Shown here piece by piece: positions 1-10,672 of a DNA stretch of 64,000 nt (within the stretch, counting starts at the first letter, position 1; the number at the start of each line of letters is the position of its first letter). Source of the stretch: Tyto alba (taxonomy: Eukaryota; Chordata; Aves; Strigiformes; Tytonidae); contig NW_024881316.1 of NCBI RefSeq assembly GCF_018691265.1, forward strand, positions 22,235,819 to 22,299,818, written 5' to 3'. The notes below the pieces were generated by a model that saw nothing but the letters and a program-made list of their open reading frames with translations, was not told the DNA's origin and made no database searches. The position numbers and the translations under genes were made by a program.

Positions 1-3000
1 TATTATATACCTGGAAAGGCAATAAACTTCCTTTGATTTAATATTAAGTGCAAAATTGAAGAGAGAAAATAAGTTGGCTTTTAATTTGAGCTACGATCAA
101 TGTCAAAATCAAAACTATTATAGCCTGGAATAAAATGCTTGGAGTGTTGTATTCTAGTTTCCATTTTTACTTTATCTATGGTTATTTTTCTTTCGCACAT
201 TTGAGTTTAAAATCTGTATTTTAAAATATAGGCTTTCTCAGAGTTAAAAGAAATTGCTTGATGTTAAATATTTACATATAAATGAGTGAATATTTAATTT
301 TAAATAAAATAAGTCATCTGGTTCTTCAATATTCTCATTCTTGGTTTGTTTTTTTGAATTTTGATTAAGGATGTTTGCAGACTATACACTTCGTTTTATT
401 TTTAAGGCAATGTATTACTATACACTGGAAAACGTATAAACATGGCTTTTAATTGTTGTGCTCATATATTATATAAGAACTGCTATTAAACTCTGGATCA
501 TGCTCCTGGACTTACAGTATTCAAATTCTGAATAAAAGGGAGTGGAAGTGGCTATTAGTTCACCTGACAGTTTATTCCATAACAGTGTCTGGAGTCTACT
601 CTGTTGAAAGACTCAAGCATGTATCAATCTTCCTTAAAACCTGCTTCTGGCATGGAGGAAACTCAACAGCATAAGCAAGGTGGGAACTTCAGTTTGCTTC
701 AACATGCATCTGTTCTTAATCTCCGCATCCCTCCGCGAGCACGCTAACCTCCAAGAGGTGAGGTATCCTCCAAAGTAAGGCAAAGAAAATCTCAACTCTG
801 ACACCACAACTAAGAAACTGGTAGTACAGAAGCAACATAACTTCTGTTTCTGAGTACAGTTTCTGAAAATCTGACTGTAAACGTCACAGTCATGTTTGAA
901 ATAGGATCTGCCTTCCTAAATAACTGACTCACTTTGGAAAACATCATCTTTGATCTTACCCATACTGTTTAAAATTATTTTTTCCTTTAAAACATAGTTT
1001 AATGCTGGAGGATGTTCATTCAGGGCTATGCCTTGGCACAGAATGGGGGTATTCACCTAAGCACAAAATGGAAGAGTTGGGGATTTATGATTCAGAGTTT
1101 CTAGGTCTCCTTATCAACAGCATAGAAAACATGCACCGAGGAAGGATCTCACAGTGCACAGAAAAAGGTGGAGACTGGTAAGTGCCTACATGTGCTGGCA
1201 AGTAATAATTGCATCTGTTTATATTGGGCTTTGATACAACAGGACACATTTGTGGTAGAAGGAAAAAAACTGAAAACTTTTATACTATATTAGTAAGTCC
1301 TGCCTTGTTCCGTCCTACCAGGTTTGACATATCACAGTCACTTATGTTGTGTAATCTGACATACTGACAGAATCAGAGCTGATATGTCACCCTGATGATA
1401 GGCCTATTCTGAAAAATGAAAGAAGATGTGACTCATAATATCAGAGGTAAGATTACTATGTCTTTCAATAATATGCTCTTTCCAATTAAGATCATAAATA
1501 AAACTGTGCTAAACATACTTGCATCTGGATATGGTCAGTCATAAAATCACATGTAATTACAACTACATTATGTAACCTTATGAAGAAGTTTTGCAGAGTT
1601 TAGTAGTAAAGCAGCTGAGTAGTAAGGAAAGTAGAATGCTGTACAGAAATAGCTATAAGTACTTAATGGTCAATAATAGATTCACTGTAGCTTATTAAAG
1701 CCATTTTATAGGGTTCCATAGTGACAATCCAATACTATATTAAATTCCAAAAAACTGATTAAAATGACTGATATGTCATTTCATTTTAATCTATCAAGAT
1801 TAGCCATTCATTCCCAAAGACTCCAAGGTTATGTACAGTTTTAGGTTTATTCACTCACACCGAACAGTATTGTCATTCCCCATGGAGAGCACAGATATGC
1901 TTACAGTAAATGCATAGACATTTTAAAAATGTATCTGTCATTGTTCCTTTGTGTTATACTGTTACCAAGATGGTAGAAATACAGGAAATTATTGCAATTA
2001 CTATTATGTTACAGCTATGACAGTTGAAATGAACACAAATTTTGAAAAGCATTTTATTCATCTCTTTTGCCAAAAGGTTTTAATAATCTTTTATTATCGG
2101 CCTGTGACCTTGCAGAACATGTTTTACTCTGAGAAATAAAAGGTACACATTTTCCCTGTCGTATTGCTGAGCCCTTTTCAACTTCTGTCAGGGGAAACCA
2201 AGGACTGTTGGCGCTTTCTATGAAATAGGTCCTACATGAAGATACTTGTAGTCTAAGTTGTGCAGTGTAGACCCAGAAAAAACTCCTTACCAGTGAAGGG
2301 ATGTATAATTGTATCCCTGGGATCAATTTTCTGACTTTTTCTTTGGCATATTTAATTTTCCATAATTAATGCTACACATAGTTAAACTTCGCTTTACTCT
2401 AACTGGCAATATTTATAACAGTTCTGTGCATGTTTGCTTTTTTTTTTTTTTAACTAAAAGCTGGACTATGCAGTGTAATTTGGTGTAATTCTGCTGCTTA
2501 TCTTTTAGTATCTAGGAATTATTGATTAATTTTTTTTCCTAAACACTTTGCAGCAATAAGAAAGAAATTTTCCCTCTCAGACTGAAATTATAAAGAAGAA
2601 AACAGGTTTTATATGAATCTTTAAACATGTGAACCCATGAAATTTAAAATGTAAGCCTATATTTCTCTGGTGAAAATAAAAACATTTTCATGATAAACCT
2701 GTTCCATAAAAATAAAAGAGGATAACTTTGTCAAAATGAAGCAAAATCCATGCATCAGGTACAATAGTGTTTTCAGCCACTAGAAAGTCTGACTGGGAAA
2801 CTGCTGCACAAGGAGGGAAGCTAACATAACACTTTCTGCTGACCTGCGTCACTCTTTGCCTGTGTAAAATTCACAGTGGAGAAATTGATGAGGGGGACAC
2901 ACCTTTGTCAGAAAGATTCATTTGCAGAATCATCATGTCATGGATTTGGTCATATAACTTTTCTGTTTCTTAATAAATTATTTACAGAGTCTTAATTTTA

Positions 3001-4309
3001 AATCTGTTTTGAGCTCAGTGTGCCTGTTGAAATATTACAGGGAAATAAGAAAAAAGTAAAATATACTTGGACAGATGTATTTCATTATCTATTGCACAGT
3101 CATTTAAAATATAAATAAGGTTCAATTAAAAAATGGAGTGCAACAATGTAATTTCCCAGCTTAATTTTGCCTGTTTCTTCTACTTAAACATTGACAGGAA
3201 TGTATGTTTAATACATTATTGGAAGGAAACAGTAAAATATGTTTGGAAAGAAATCCACATTCATTGTGTTTTCTTCTACAGAAGAACTTAATTTCACAGA
3301 TTTCCAGCAACTCTGAAAGTGCTTGATCAGTAGAAAACCAGGCAAAGTTAATTAATGATTTCAATTTCAAAGCACCTTTGATTAACTGAAGTCAGTACAT
3401 AGGGAGGCAAACTACTTTTCATTAATGACTCTTTTTATCGTTTCTATTATAAAATGTCTGTAATTGACATCACATATTTTCCAAACAGTCTGTATGATTA
3501 GATTAGAACTCTTGACGTTGTTCACATCTGGGTACATGAGCAAAAATAATTAAATTTAATAATAATGGAAAAAACACAGCAATCCATCATACTACTGCTG
3601 TAGCACGAGCAACGAAGTCTGAGTGGGTGCCAAATTAAAAAATGAATCCATAAAAATATGCCAATTACTATAACCATAATAAAATTTCAGCTCCTGTTCA
3701 AATGAATATGAACCATCATCCTCTCTCTCAATATCACTGGGGTATTCTGATTTCAGATTGTTCCTAAACACATATTTAAGGTGACTGGTGTTGCACATTA
3801 GCTTTAGATATCACATATAACACTGTAGCCCTGACTGAAACAGATCTCCAGGACTCTTCCATTTAAAGTTCCTCCATTTTTGGTGCTATTTCCTCAGCTT
3901 CATCACTGCATTCAGTATGACCTGAACTATTTTTCCAAACTCATCGTTCATATACTGGCAGCTTCCTAAGGTAAGCACAGTATGATTCTCTTTCTTTAGA
4001 CACTGCTTTTTGCATTCTTCTCATCTTTCTGTACAAAATGTTCTCATTTGTCAGGCTTTAGAAGCCTCTTTGAAGAATAAATAGGGAGCTCTGAACATTC
4101 ACAATTTTTGTGCTTGTCTTGTGAGAGGACATCTCCTTTTTTCATGGTTAAAATGGATTGCTGTTGTAACAACCTAGAAAGGCATTGTATAAATGTTTCA
4201 GTAGTGTGGATGCATGCATCAATGTCATGTTTGCTTCACCTTTTTCCATATGGAAGAAGATAGCATGCCCTGGTAGACATGTTTTCATTAAAGACTCAGT
4301 ATGGCCAAT
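1..4309. other. Unique AT-rich DNA, no gene seen
   Basis: No host exon, RNA gene or recognisable transposon is visible. The open frames are short (the longest about 90 codons at 2054-2326 on the minus strand), have no familiar domain and lie in AT-rich sequence with frequent stops. A short T run lies near 2439-2451. Very old repeats too diverged to recognise by eye could be present. Confidence 0.6.
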
Positions 4310-5470
4310 TCATTAGATCATTCATGTGTGAGGGGACCTCAGGAGGTCTCCAGTCCAACCTCTTCCTCAAAGCAGGGCTACATATGGGTCAGGCTAATTT
4401 GCTCAGAACTTTTTGCAGCTGGATCTTGAAAACCTCCAAGAGTGGAGCCTCCATAACCTCTGTGGGCAGCCTGTTCCACTGTTGTGTTTTCCTCAGGGGG
4501 AAAAGGCTTTTCTTTGTCACCAGCCTAAATCTCTCTTGTTTAAAGTTCTATTTGCTGTCTCTTATCTTTCCACCATGCAACACTGAGAACAGTCTAGATC
4601 TGTCTTCTTTATAATCTTGTAGTACCAGTAGGCTGCTGTTAGATCCCCCTGAAGCCATGCCTTCTCCAGGCTGAACAAGCTCAGCTCCCTCAGCCTTTCC
4701 TCACAGGGTAAGTGCTCCAGATGCTGAGCTCTTTGTGGCCTCCACTGAACCTGCTCCAGTTTATCAGTATTTTTCCCATGCCGGGGGACCCAAAACTGTG
4801 AATACTCCCTTCTCTCAATTGACTGGTCATGCTCTTGTTAGTACAGCCCCAAATGCTGTTGACTCTCTCTGCTACCAGGACACGCTGCTGGCTCACGGTC
4901 AGCTCACTGCCTACCAGGACCCCCAGGGCCTTTTCCACAGAGCTTCTCCCCAGCTGGTCACCATTTCTCCCCATTGAATGTCATGATGTTCACTTAGACC
5001 CATTGCTCCAACCTGTCTAGATCCCTCTGAATGATTTAAATTGATGAAAGTGCCCTCCCTTGTCTCCTCCAGGTCCCTAATGAAGATAATAAACAAAACA
5101 TGTCCCAGGCCAGGCTCCCTGCATTTACTACTGGTCTCCAGATAGAACACAATGCATTAACCACAGCCATAACCAATGGTATCCATCCATCTCGACTGTA
5201 ATGTACCAACTTGTGTGCAAGAAATTTGTGGAAGACGGTGTCAAAAGTTTTGCTGTATTTGAAGTAAATGACATCTACTGCACTTTCCTCAATCTCAAAT
5301 CCAGCCATTTTATCAAAGAGGGGAATCAGGTTGATCAGGCATGTTTTACCATTGGTAAATCCATTTTGACTGTTCACAATTGCCTGATTATTCTTTATCT
5401 GCACAGAAATGTGTGCCAAGAGGACACCCCGTGATTTTCCCGGGGGTAGTACTTTGTAGTTCCCCAAAGT
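4310..5470 (-). mobile_element. CR1 LINE fragment, partial RT and 3' UTR, decayed
   Basis: This is a CR1 retrotransposon (chicken repeat 1 type, non-LTR) in reverse orientation. Its 3' UTR lies at the low-coordinate end: 4330-4500 carries the familiar reverse-strand CR1 text about a sprinkle of GGACCTC, GTCCAACC, CAAAGCAGGG and GGGCAGCCTGTTCCA. A minus-strand frame at 5036-5467 (143 codons) matches the CR1 ORF2 reverse transcriptase: an NGFTNGK motif at residues 35-41 and a YFKYSKTFD motif at residues 68-76. In active copies the second motif has a catalytic Asp where this one has Lys70, so it cannot encode a working enzyme. The rest of the RT is split over other frames (4911-5150 and 4690-4974), which indicates frameshifts. 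The 5' end is truncated, as is normal for LINEs. Its octamer tail is not clear. Confidence 0.92.
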
Positions 5471-6401
5471 TTCCTTTATTGTAGAGCTGTAGGGACACTA
5501 TGAAGTTTGTTGTCAACACATCCTCTTGAACTTGTTTACAAAGAGCAGATGATTTATGTCCATCTGTGTATGCACTGTTTGACTATTTATTAGACATTTA
5601 TCTTCTCCAATGAACACTCTTTCCAACTCCATTCTCCAGTAAGGATTGTATTCAAATGTGCCAGTGTGAAGAGCCTGAAGAGAACATCAATTAATTTTCT
5701 TATGATAAACCTATCATAGTAAATATTTCAATAGCTTTACTTTGTTTTACTTTGTGTTATTTTAAAAAGAGTTATTTCTCAGATATCGCAAGACTGTCTT
5801 GTTCTAATTTTCTGGAGATTACAGATAACCTAGCTTATGTCAATAAGTAAGCCAACCTGAAACAAAACTGTCAGTTTTCCCTTCACTACATGCAAAATTC
5901 ACTTTTTTTTTGCAGTGATACATCAGCCATGTGCATCTAAACAAGTTTCATGAATGTTCACATTATGGACATCAGTTATAAATATCACTTCCTTTTTAGT
6001 ATAGCTATGCACAGTATAAATTGTCATATTTTTCCTGATTTTTTTTTTTTTAATTTAAAACTTTATCAGCATTCTCATGAAGTCCCAGTAAAACTCTATA
6101 TATGTCTTTTACCTTTAAAAAACATTTATTTGGAAAAAGATTGTTCTTCTCAGCAGTATAAAAATTGGAAAAGTGCTTTTCAACATAACATCTAAAAAAC
6201 TCAACAGCCTTGATTAGGAAACACAATATACTGTTATAAGGTCCACAAAATAAATATCTGTATGAATGGAAGCCAAGTCACTGGGCTTAATGATCAAGAG
6301 ACATCAAAAACATACTCACAAACTTTACAAGTGCACGTGCTAAAGCCTGCCTGCAGCACTTATAGAATACATCATAAACAGAATTTTTCACACTTATATT
6401 A
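5471..6401. other. Unique AT-rich DNA between CR1 and solo LTR
   Basis: No gene is recognisable. A short T run lies at about 6040-6051. An 81-codon frame at 5950-6195 is low in complexity and resembles no family I know. Confidence 0.6.
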
Positions 6402-6821
6402 GCGTTCTGTTGGAGAATGGCTCAGAGACAAGGGTCCTGAGCCCACCGAGCAATTGTATGATCAGAGCCTGCTCTAGCTGCTGATGCTGAGCCTCACTAG
6501 GGTTTGCCTGCAGCTGCTCGCAGCTGCTGATACAGGAGGAATGTCAAGGACGCTTCAGCCCTGTGTACCGTGGTGTGTCGAAAACAGGTTAAGGGGAATT
6601 AGGAATAGTGGTCTGAGAAACCTAGTGTTATGATAACGGTGGTCTGAGAAACATTGTGTTACGGAACTGTCGTGTATCGAAAACAAGTAGCATGAGAAAC
6701 TTAGTGTTATGAGAAGCTTGTGCTGTAAACTAACTGCAAGTAGGTGGACCGTGCGAATACGACCTTTAGAGCTTAAGCCAATCAGCTAGTGACTCGTAGG
6801 CATAAAAATTATCATTGTCTG

Positions 6822-6829
6822 TATAAATA
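6822..6829 (+). promoter_or_regulatory. TATA box of the class II LTR
   Basis: TATAAATA lies 40 bp downstream of a CCAAT box (6778-6782) inside the LTR. Transcription would be expected to start near 6850, making R and U5 together only about 70 bp. Confidence 0.65.
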
Positions 6830-6844
6830 TATGTACCCTGGACC

Positions 6845-6850
6845 AATAAA
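6845..6850 (+). terminator. AATAAA polyadenylation signal of the class II LTR
   Basis: The hexamer lies only 15 bp after the TATA box, so it sits at the U3/R border, an arrangement seen in some retroviruses. Cleavage would fall in the CA-rich stretch just downstream. Confidence 0.5.
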
Positions 6851-6928
6851 CACACACGTTGATTGATGCTCTATCACCCACACTGAACCCGTCTCGGCGT
6901 GTCGTTCGTCCGCGGCTCCGCAGCGTTC

Positions 6929-7070
6929 CTTAAAATTTTTGCTATGCTTAAAGGTGTTCAGAAACAATGTTGTTAATTACAATACTTATTTATTGGAAAT
7001 AAAAGTAGAATTATTCTGAGACTATTCTCTAAATTAGAAGGTATATTTATGTAAAACCAAGGAGTTTTCT

Positions 7071-7103
<33 letters not shown>

Positions 7104-7356
7104 CCTTTAGTAATGAGAACAGAAAGTAGAAGTTCTTTGTCACCATGTTGATCATATCATAGCATAGCAAAAAGTTGCTGCTGGTAACTCTAAAACATAC
7201 GGAATAGAATATTCATTATCATTTCATTACTCATTTCATTAGTTTATAGTTCAAGGGATAATAAAAGAAAAATTCTCATTCAAATGACCCCAAAAAAATA
7301 CTTTCTGTCAGGCACCTTTGATGATGATAACTTTTTTTTCTTATGGGGAATTACTT
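6929..7356. other. Unique spacer with a 29-bp T run
   Basis: The only notable feature is an uninterrupted T run at 7073-7101. The rest is AT-rich and unremarkable. CR1 elements do not end in poly(A), so the T run is not explained by the LINEs of this window. Confidence 0.6.
7073..7101. repeat. Homopolymer (T)29
   Basis: Twenty-nine consecutive T residues. It could be a mononucleotide microsatellite or the reverse-strand A tail of an old retrocopy. No recognisable retrocopy adjoins it. Confidence 0.9.
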
Positions 7357-7520
7357 AGTACTGTCCTGGGTTTGAGTGAGTGGTGGGTGTTTTTTGGTAG
7401 CAGGGGAGGGAGGCTATAGGGGTGACCCCCTGTGAGAAGCTTCTTGAAGCTCCCCCAGCTCCAAGTCAGCTCCACCTCTTTATGAAAACTGAGCCAATCA
7501 GCTGCAACTCTGCAATATCG

Positions 7521-7528
7521 TATTTAAG
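7521..7528 (+). promoter_or_regulatory. TATA-like box of family B LTR
   Basis: TATTTAAG lies 23 bp after a CCAAT box (7494-7498). The same pair recurs at equivalent positions in the other family B copies, for example 60866-60873. Confidence 0.5.
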
Positions 7529-7862
7529 ATGGGACATGGTGAGGAGGAGTCAGACTTGTAATGAGGAGTTGCTGCAGCTGCGTGAACACCAAGGTCAGTG
7601 GAGGAATGGAGGAAGAAAGGAGCAGGGGAGGTGTGCCGGAGCAGAGACCCCCCTGTATCCTGTGGTGAGACAGCAGGGAGACCCCCCCACCTATGAAGAT
7701 CTACGAAAGAGCAGACACTGATTTATGGCCTGTGTTTTGTTTTGCATGGATGATCAAGGTGTCTGTGCCCGAAGAAGGCTCGGGTCTTGTGGGAAAAGGT
7801 AGCCCCCACTGTTGTAGTTTGGTGCTGGGAGGATTGCAGCATGTGGGGGTGTCTCACGCCGG

Positions 7863-7996
7863 AGCAGCTCAGGAAGGGCTGCAGCCGTGAGAGGGACTCC
7901 AGTTGGAAAAAGTTGGTGATCCACACCAGAGCAGTGTAAGGAAATGCTGCGGCCCATGGGAGGGACTCACATCTGAGAAAGTTTGTGGAGGACTGT
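7863..7996 (+). repeat. 67-bp tandem repeat within family B LTR
   Basis: Two units of exactly 67 bp start at 7863 and 7930. Both contain AGCAG, a GGAA..GCTGC core and GAGGGACTC, followed by a GA-rich AAAGTT segment. A degenerate third unit follows (about 7997-8035). The period is the same in the 60.7-kb copy (units begin at 61210 and 61277). Confidence 0.8.
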
Positions 7997-8244
7997 CTCC
8001 TGTGAGAGGGGGACCACGATGGAGCAGAGGGAAGAAGTTCTAGAATCTCCCCCCACCAAAGATGGAAGAAGCGGCATCACTGACTGCACTCCCCATTCCC
8101 TGACCCTGCGCCACTGCGGGGAGGAGGTAGAGATATTGGGATGAGAGCTGAGCCTGGGAAGAAGGGAGAGGTGGGGGGAAGGTGTTCTCAAGATGTGGCA
8201 ATGCTTCTCACTGTCCTACGCTGTTAAGTGTTATAAGTGTCTGT

Positions 8245-8250
8245 AATAAA
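8245..8250 (+). terminator. AATAAA polyadenylation signal of family B LTR
   Basis: The AATAAA hexamer is followed within 20 bp by a T-rich stretch suited to be a downstream element. It has the same position in the copy at 61596-61601. Confidence 0.55.
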
Positions 8251-8442
8251 TGTATGCTCTTTTTTTCTTCCCTTAACGAGTCTGCCTTTTGCTCGTGACC
8301 ATAAAGGGTGATTTTTCCCCATCCCGGTGCTACCTCAAACCCCAAGCCTGGCTCTCTGTCCCTTCTTATTGCCAGAAGAGAAGGGGGAGAGAGTGGCTGT
8401 GTGGTGTTTGGCTGCTGACCAGGCTCAAACCACAACAAGTAT

Positions 8443-8882
8443 CTGATCCATCTTATTGGCAGAAGAATGCACTCATTAATTCATTACTGAATTAGTTCAT
8501 AATTGTGGGAGATTCTGCACCCACAAATGTTCACATCCAGTTCTACAAATTAGTCACAACAAAGGCAACAGAAAATAGTGAGCAAAATGGGATATCTAAG
8601 TAAGGATGGAAGTTATCTCATATAATTTAAGTGATCTAAAAGCTGTGGCTAGGCAAAGCAACTATTTGCACTCCCTCTACAGTCAGCTGGGTGACACAGA
8701 CACTTCCTGAGAATGTTTAATATTCCTCACTAATCTCTCTCAGGAAGTTTTCTATTCCACCAGTTCTGGATTTTTAGATTGCCTGTGTGAGGGGGAATTC
8801 ATGTCATATATAAATTTTGACAGGTTGTCACAGGATTTTTAAGAGGGCAGTGGAGTGGCCAGGAGGAAGAATGGTTTTCTTG
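8443..8882. other. Unique spacer between two solo LTRs
   Basis: The 440 bp between the family B and family A LTRs shows no similarity to either element and no gene. It is not retroviral internal sequence, so the two LTRs are separate insertions. Confidence 0.6.
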
Positions 8883-8887
8883 ACCAT

Positions 8888-9482
8888 TGTGCTGGTTTTA
8901 GCTGGGATAGAGTTAATTATCTTCATAGTAGCTAGTATGGGGCTATGTCTTGGCTTTGTGCTGAAAACAGTGTTTGTAATTCAGGGATGTTTTAGTTACT
9001 GCTGAGCAGTGCTTAAGCAGAACCAAGGTCTTTTCTGCTTCTCACCCCACCCCACCAGTGAGTGGGCTGGGGGTGCATAAGGAGTTGGGAGGGGACACAA
9101 CCAGGACAGCTCACCCCAACTGACCCAAGGGATATCCCATGCCATATGATGTCATGCTCAGCAGTAAAAAGCTGTGAGAATAAGAAGGAAGCCGGATATG
9201 TTCAGAGTTATGACATTTTGTCTTCACAAATCAGCATTATGTGTGTTGGAGCCCTGCTGTCCTGGAGATGGCTGAACCCCTGCCTTGGATGGGAAGTGGT
9301 GAATTAATTTATTGTTTTGCTTTGCTTACATGCGTGGATTTTGCTTTACCTATTAAACTCTGTCTACCTCAACCCATGAGCTTTCTCAATTTCACCCTTC
9401 CGATTCTCTCCCCATCCCAAGAGAGGGGAGTGAGCAAGTAGCTGTGCCATGCTTAATTGTCAGCTGGGCTTAAATCACAACA
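8888..9482 (+). mobile_element. Solo LTR, avian ERVL-type family A (595 bp)
   Basis: Begins TGTGCTGGTTTTAGCTGGGA and ends AAATCACAACA. The flanks are ACCAT (8883-8887) and GCCAT (9483-9487), a 5-bp duplication with one mismatch. The sequence is one I recognise as a common bird LTR: GGGCTATGTCTTGGC..GTGCTGAAAACAGTG near the start, a CRE-like TGATGTCA near 9148, a damaged TATA region near 9160 (GCAGTAAAAAGC), ATTAAA at 9352-9357 and a CAACCCATGAG segment before the 3' end. Frames such as 8817-9005 are translations of LTR DNA and not genes. No internal retroviral sequence adjoins. Confidence 0.9.
9352..9357 (+). terminator. ATTAAA polyadenylation signal of family A LTR
   Basis: This common variant hexamer has the same position as ATTAAA at 20055-20060 in the second family A copy. 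A TCTGTCTACC stretch follows. Confidence 0.5.
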
Positions 9483-10619
9483 GCCATACACTGTAGGTGG
9501 CACTACTTTTACACGGTAACAGAAATCTGCAGTTTCTTAGTAAACATCTATGTCAGCAGAAACCAAGATGCTCCCAGGATGTGGGACTTGGCACAGAAAG
9601 CATGCTTAGGGTCAAATAAATTTTGGATGCTCAGGTCACGAGAGTATGATGAGACTCAGACAATGGAGCATCAATCACCATGCTGAAGACTAAAATCTGG
9701 ATCAAATCCAATTATCTCCAGTGGCTGCAAGGTCTGAGAAGCTTGGAGAACCTTTATTACATTGGAATTTCAGGATAAGCAGACATGTTTTCTGTCCAGT
9801 TTAAAAGGAATGAACAGATAAGGAATAGATTCCAATGGTAACTTGAGATAGACAACTTGTTGCAGAGCAAAAGCAATATGGAATAGTCACATGCTGAACA
9901 ACAAATACTAAAAACAGAAACAAATTTTATAAATGTCAGAAAAGCATCAACAACAGTAAAAAAATGTAGCTATAGGACAAAGAAAAATCAAATTATTTGA
10001 TGGAAAGTGAATCACAGTATGTGTGCTCTGCTGCAAAAGATGGTACTGTTTAAATATATTGGTGAAGGATTTTTTTTTCCTAAGTAAAATAAACTCATAT
10101 TACTGATATTTATCTTCTTTTCTGCTACCACTGGTAAGCTTTGTCAGTAGAAGTCTGTCTTCATTCAAATATTATTTGTTGACAAAAACTTTGTGTTCAT
10201 AGTGAGGAACTCCACTTGCAGAATCAACCTTAATTAAGACAAGAAGAAATAACATAATTTCTTACTGGTACTGAATATGGTCTATAGCATCTCATTTTTT
10301 TTTTTTTGCTGTGGCAATGCAACAGTTACACTGAAAAAAAAAAGTCACTGTCATTTCAGTACAACTGATTCTCAGCTAAAAGGAACTAAATAAACTTGTT
10401 TATGCATGATATTAATTTTAGCTGTTGCTTCTTCTTATATTGCAGAAACTTCATGGAGTCCTTGTAAATTAGGATAGTCAGGTGCTGAGGAAATACAGTT
10501 TACAATCTAAGTGGGAAGCCTCTTATTTTCAGGATTAGTGAACGACTGCAGATACTTGTTATTTTTGTGGCAAAGGTATTAAATGTACTAAAGATCAAAA
10601 TAATGATATTCTACACTCT

Positions 10620-10672
10620 CAGGTACACTCTGTTCACAGACTTTCAGGTACACTTTGTCCACAGACTTTCAG
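10620..10672. repeat. Two-copy 25-bp tandem duplication
   Basis: Units at 10620-10644 and 10645-10669 share CAGGTACACT, TGT and CACAGACTTT, with two differences. CAG then begins a third unit. It is not part of a recognised element. Confidence 0.85.

Larger units (their letters stand above)
6408..6922 (+). mobile_element. Solo LTR, class II (ERVK-like) avian endogenous retrovirus
   Basis: This 515-bp element begins TGTTGGAG and ends CCGCA, so it has the TG...CA ends of a retroviral LTR. It is flanked by a perfect 6-bp direct repeat, GCGTTC, at 6402-6407 and 6923-6928. A 6-bp duplication is typical of alpha/beta-like (class II) retroviruses, whereas ERVL elements make 5 bp. U3 holds reiterated motifs of the CTGAGAAAC..TAGTGTTATGA type (6608-6638, 6639-6660, 6690-6712) and two GTGTRTCGAAAACA motifs. 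A CCAAT box lies at 6778-6782, a TATA box at 6822-6829 and AATAAA at 6845-6850. U5 is rich in CpG. No internal retroviral sequence adjoins it, so it is a solo LTR left by LTR-LTR recombination. The intact duplication and surviving CpGs suggest a fairly young insertion. Confidence 0.88.
7362..8437 (+). mobile_element. Solo LTR, avian ERVL-type family B (1076 bp)
   Basis: Starts TGTCCTGGGTTTGAG and ends CTCAAACCACAACA. It is flanked by a near-perfect 5-bp duplication, AGTAC (7357-7361) and AGTAT (8438-8442). The family recurs at 40038-41046, 59232-60317 and 60710-61785. U3 is short and has CCAAT (7494-7498) and a TATA-like TATTTAAG (7521-7528). AATAAA comes some 720 bp later at 8245-8250, so R is unusually long. 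R contains two full 67-bp tandem units (7863-7929 and 7930-7996) plus a partial third. Open frames inside it (for example 7422-7721) are low-complexity, differ between copies and look fortuitous. No retroviral internal region adjoins. The assignment to ERVL rests on the 5-bp duplication and on resemblance to known bird LTRs. Confidence 0.87.
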
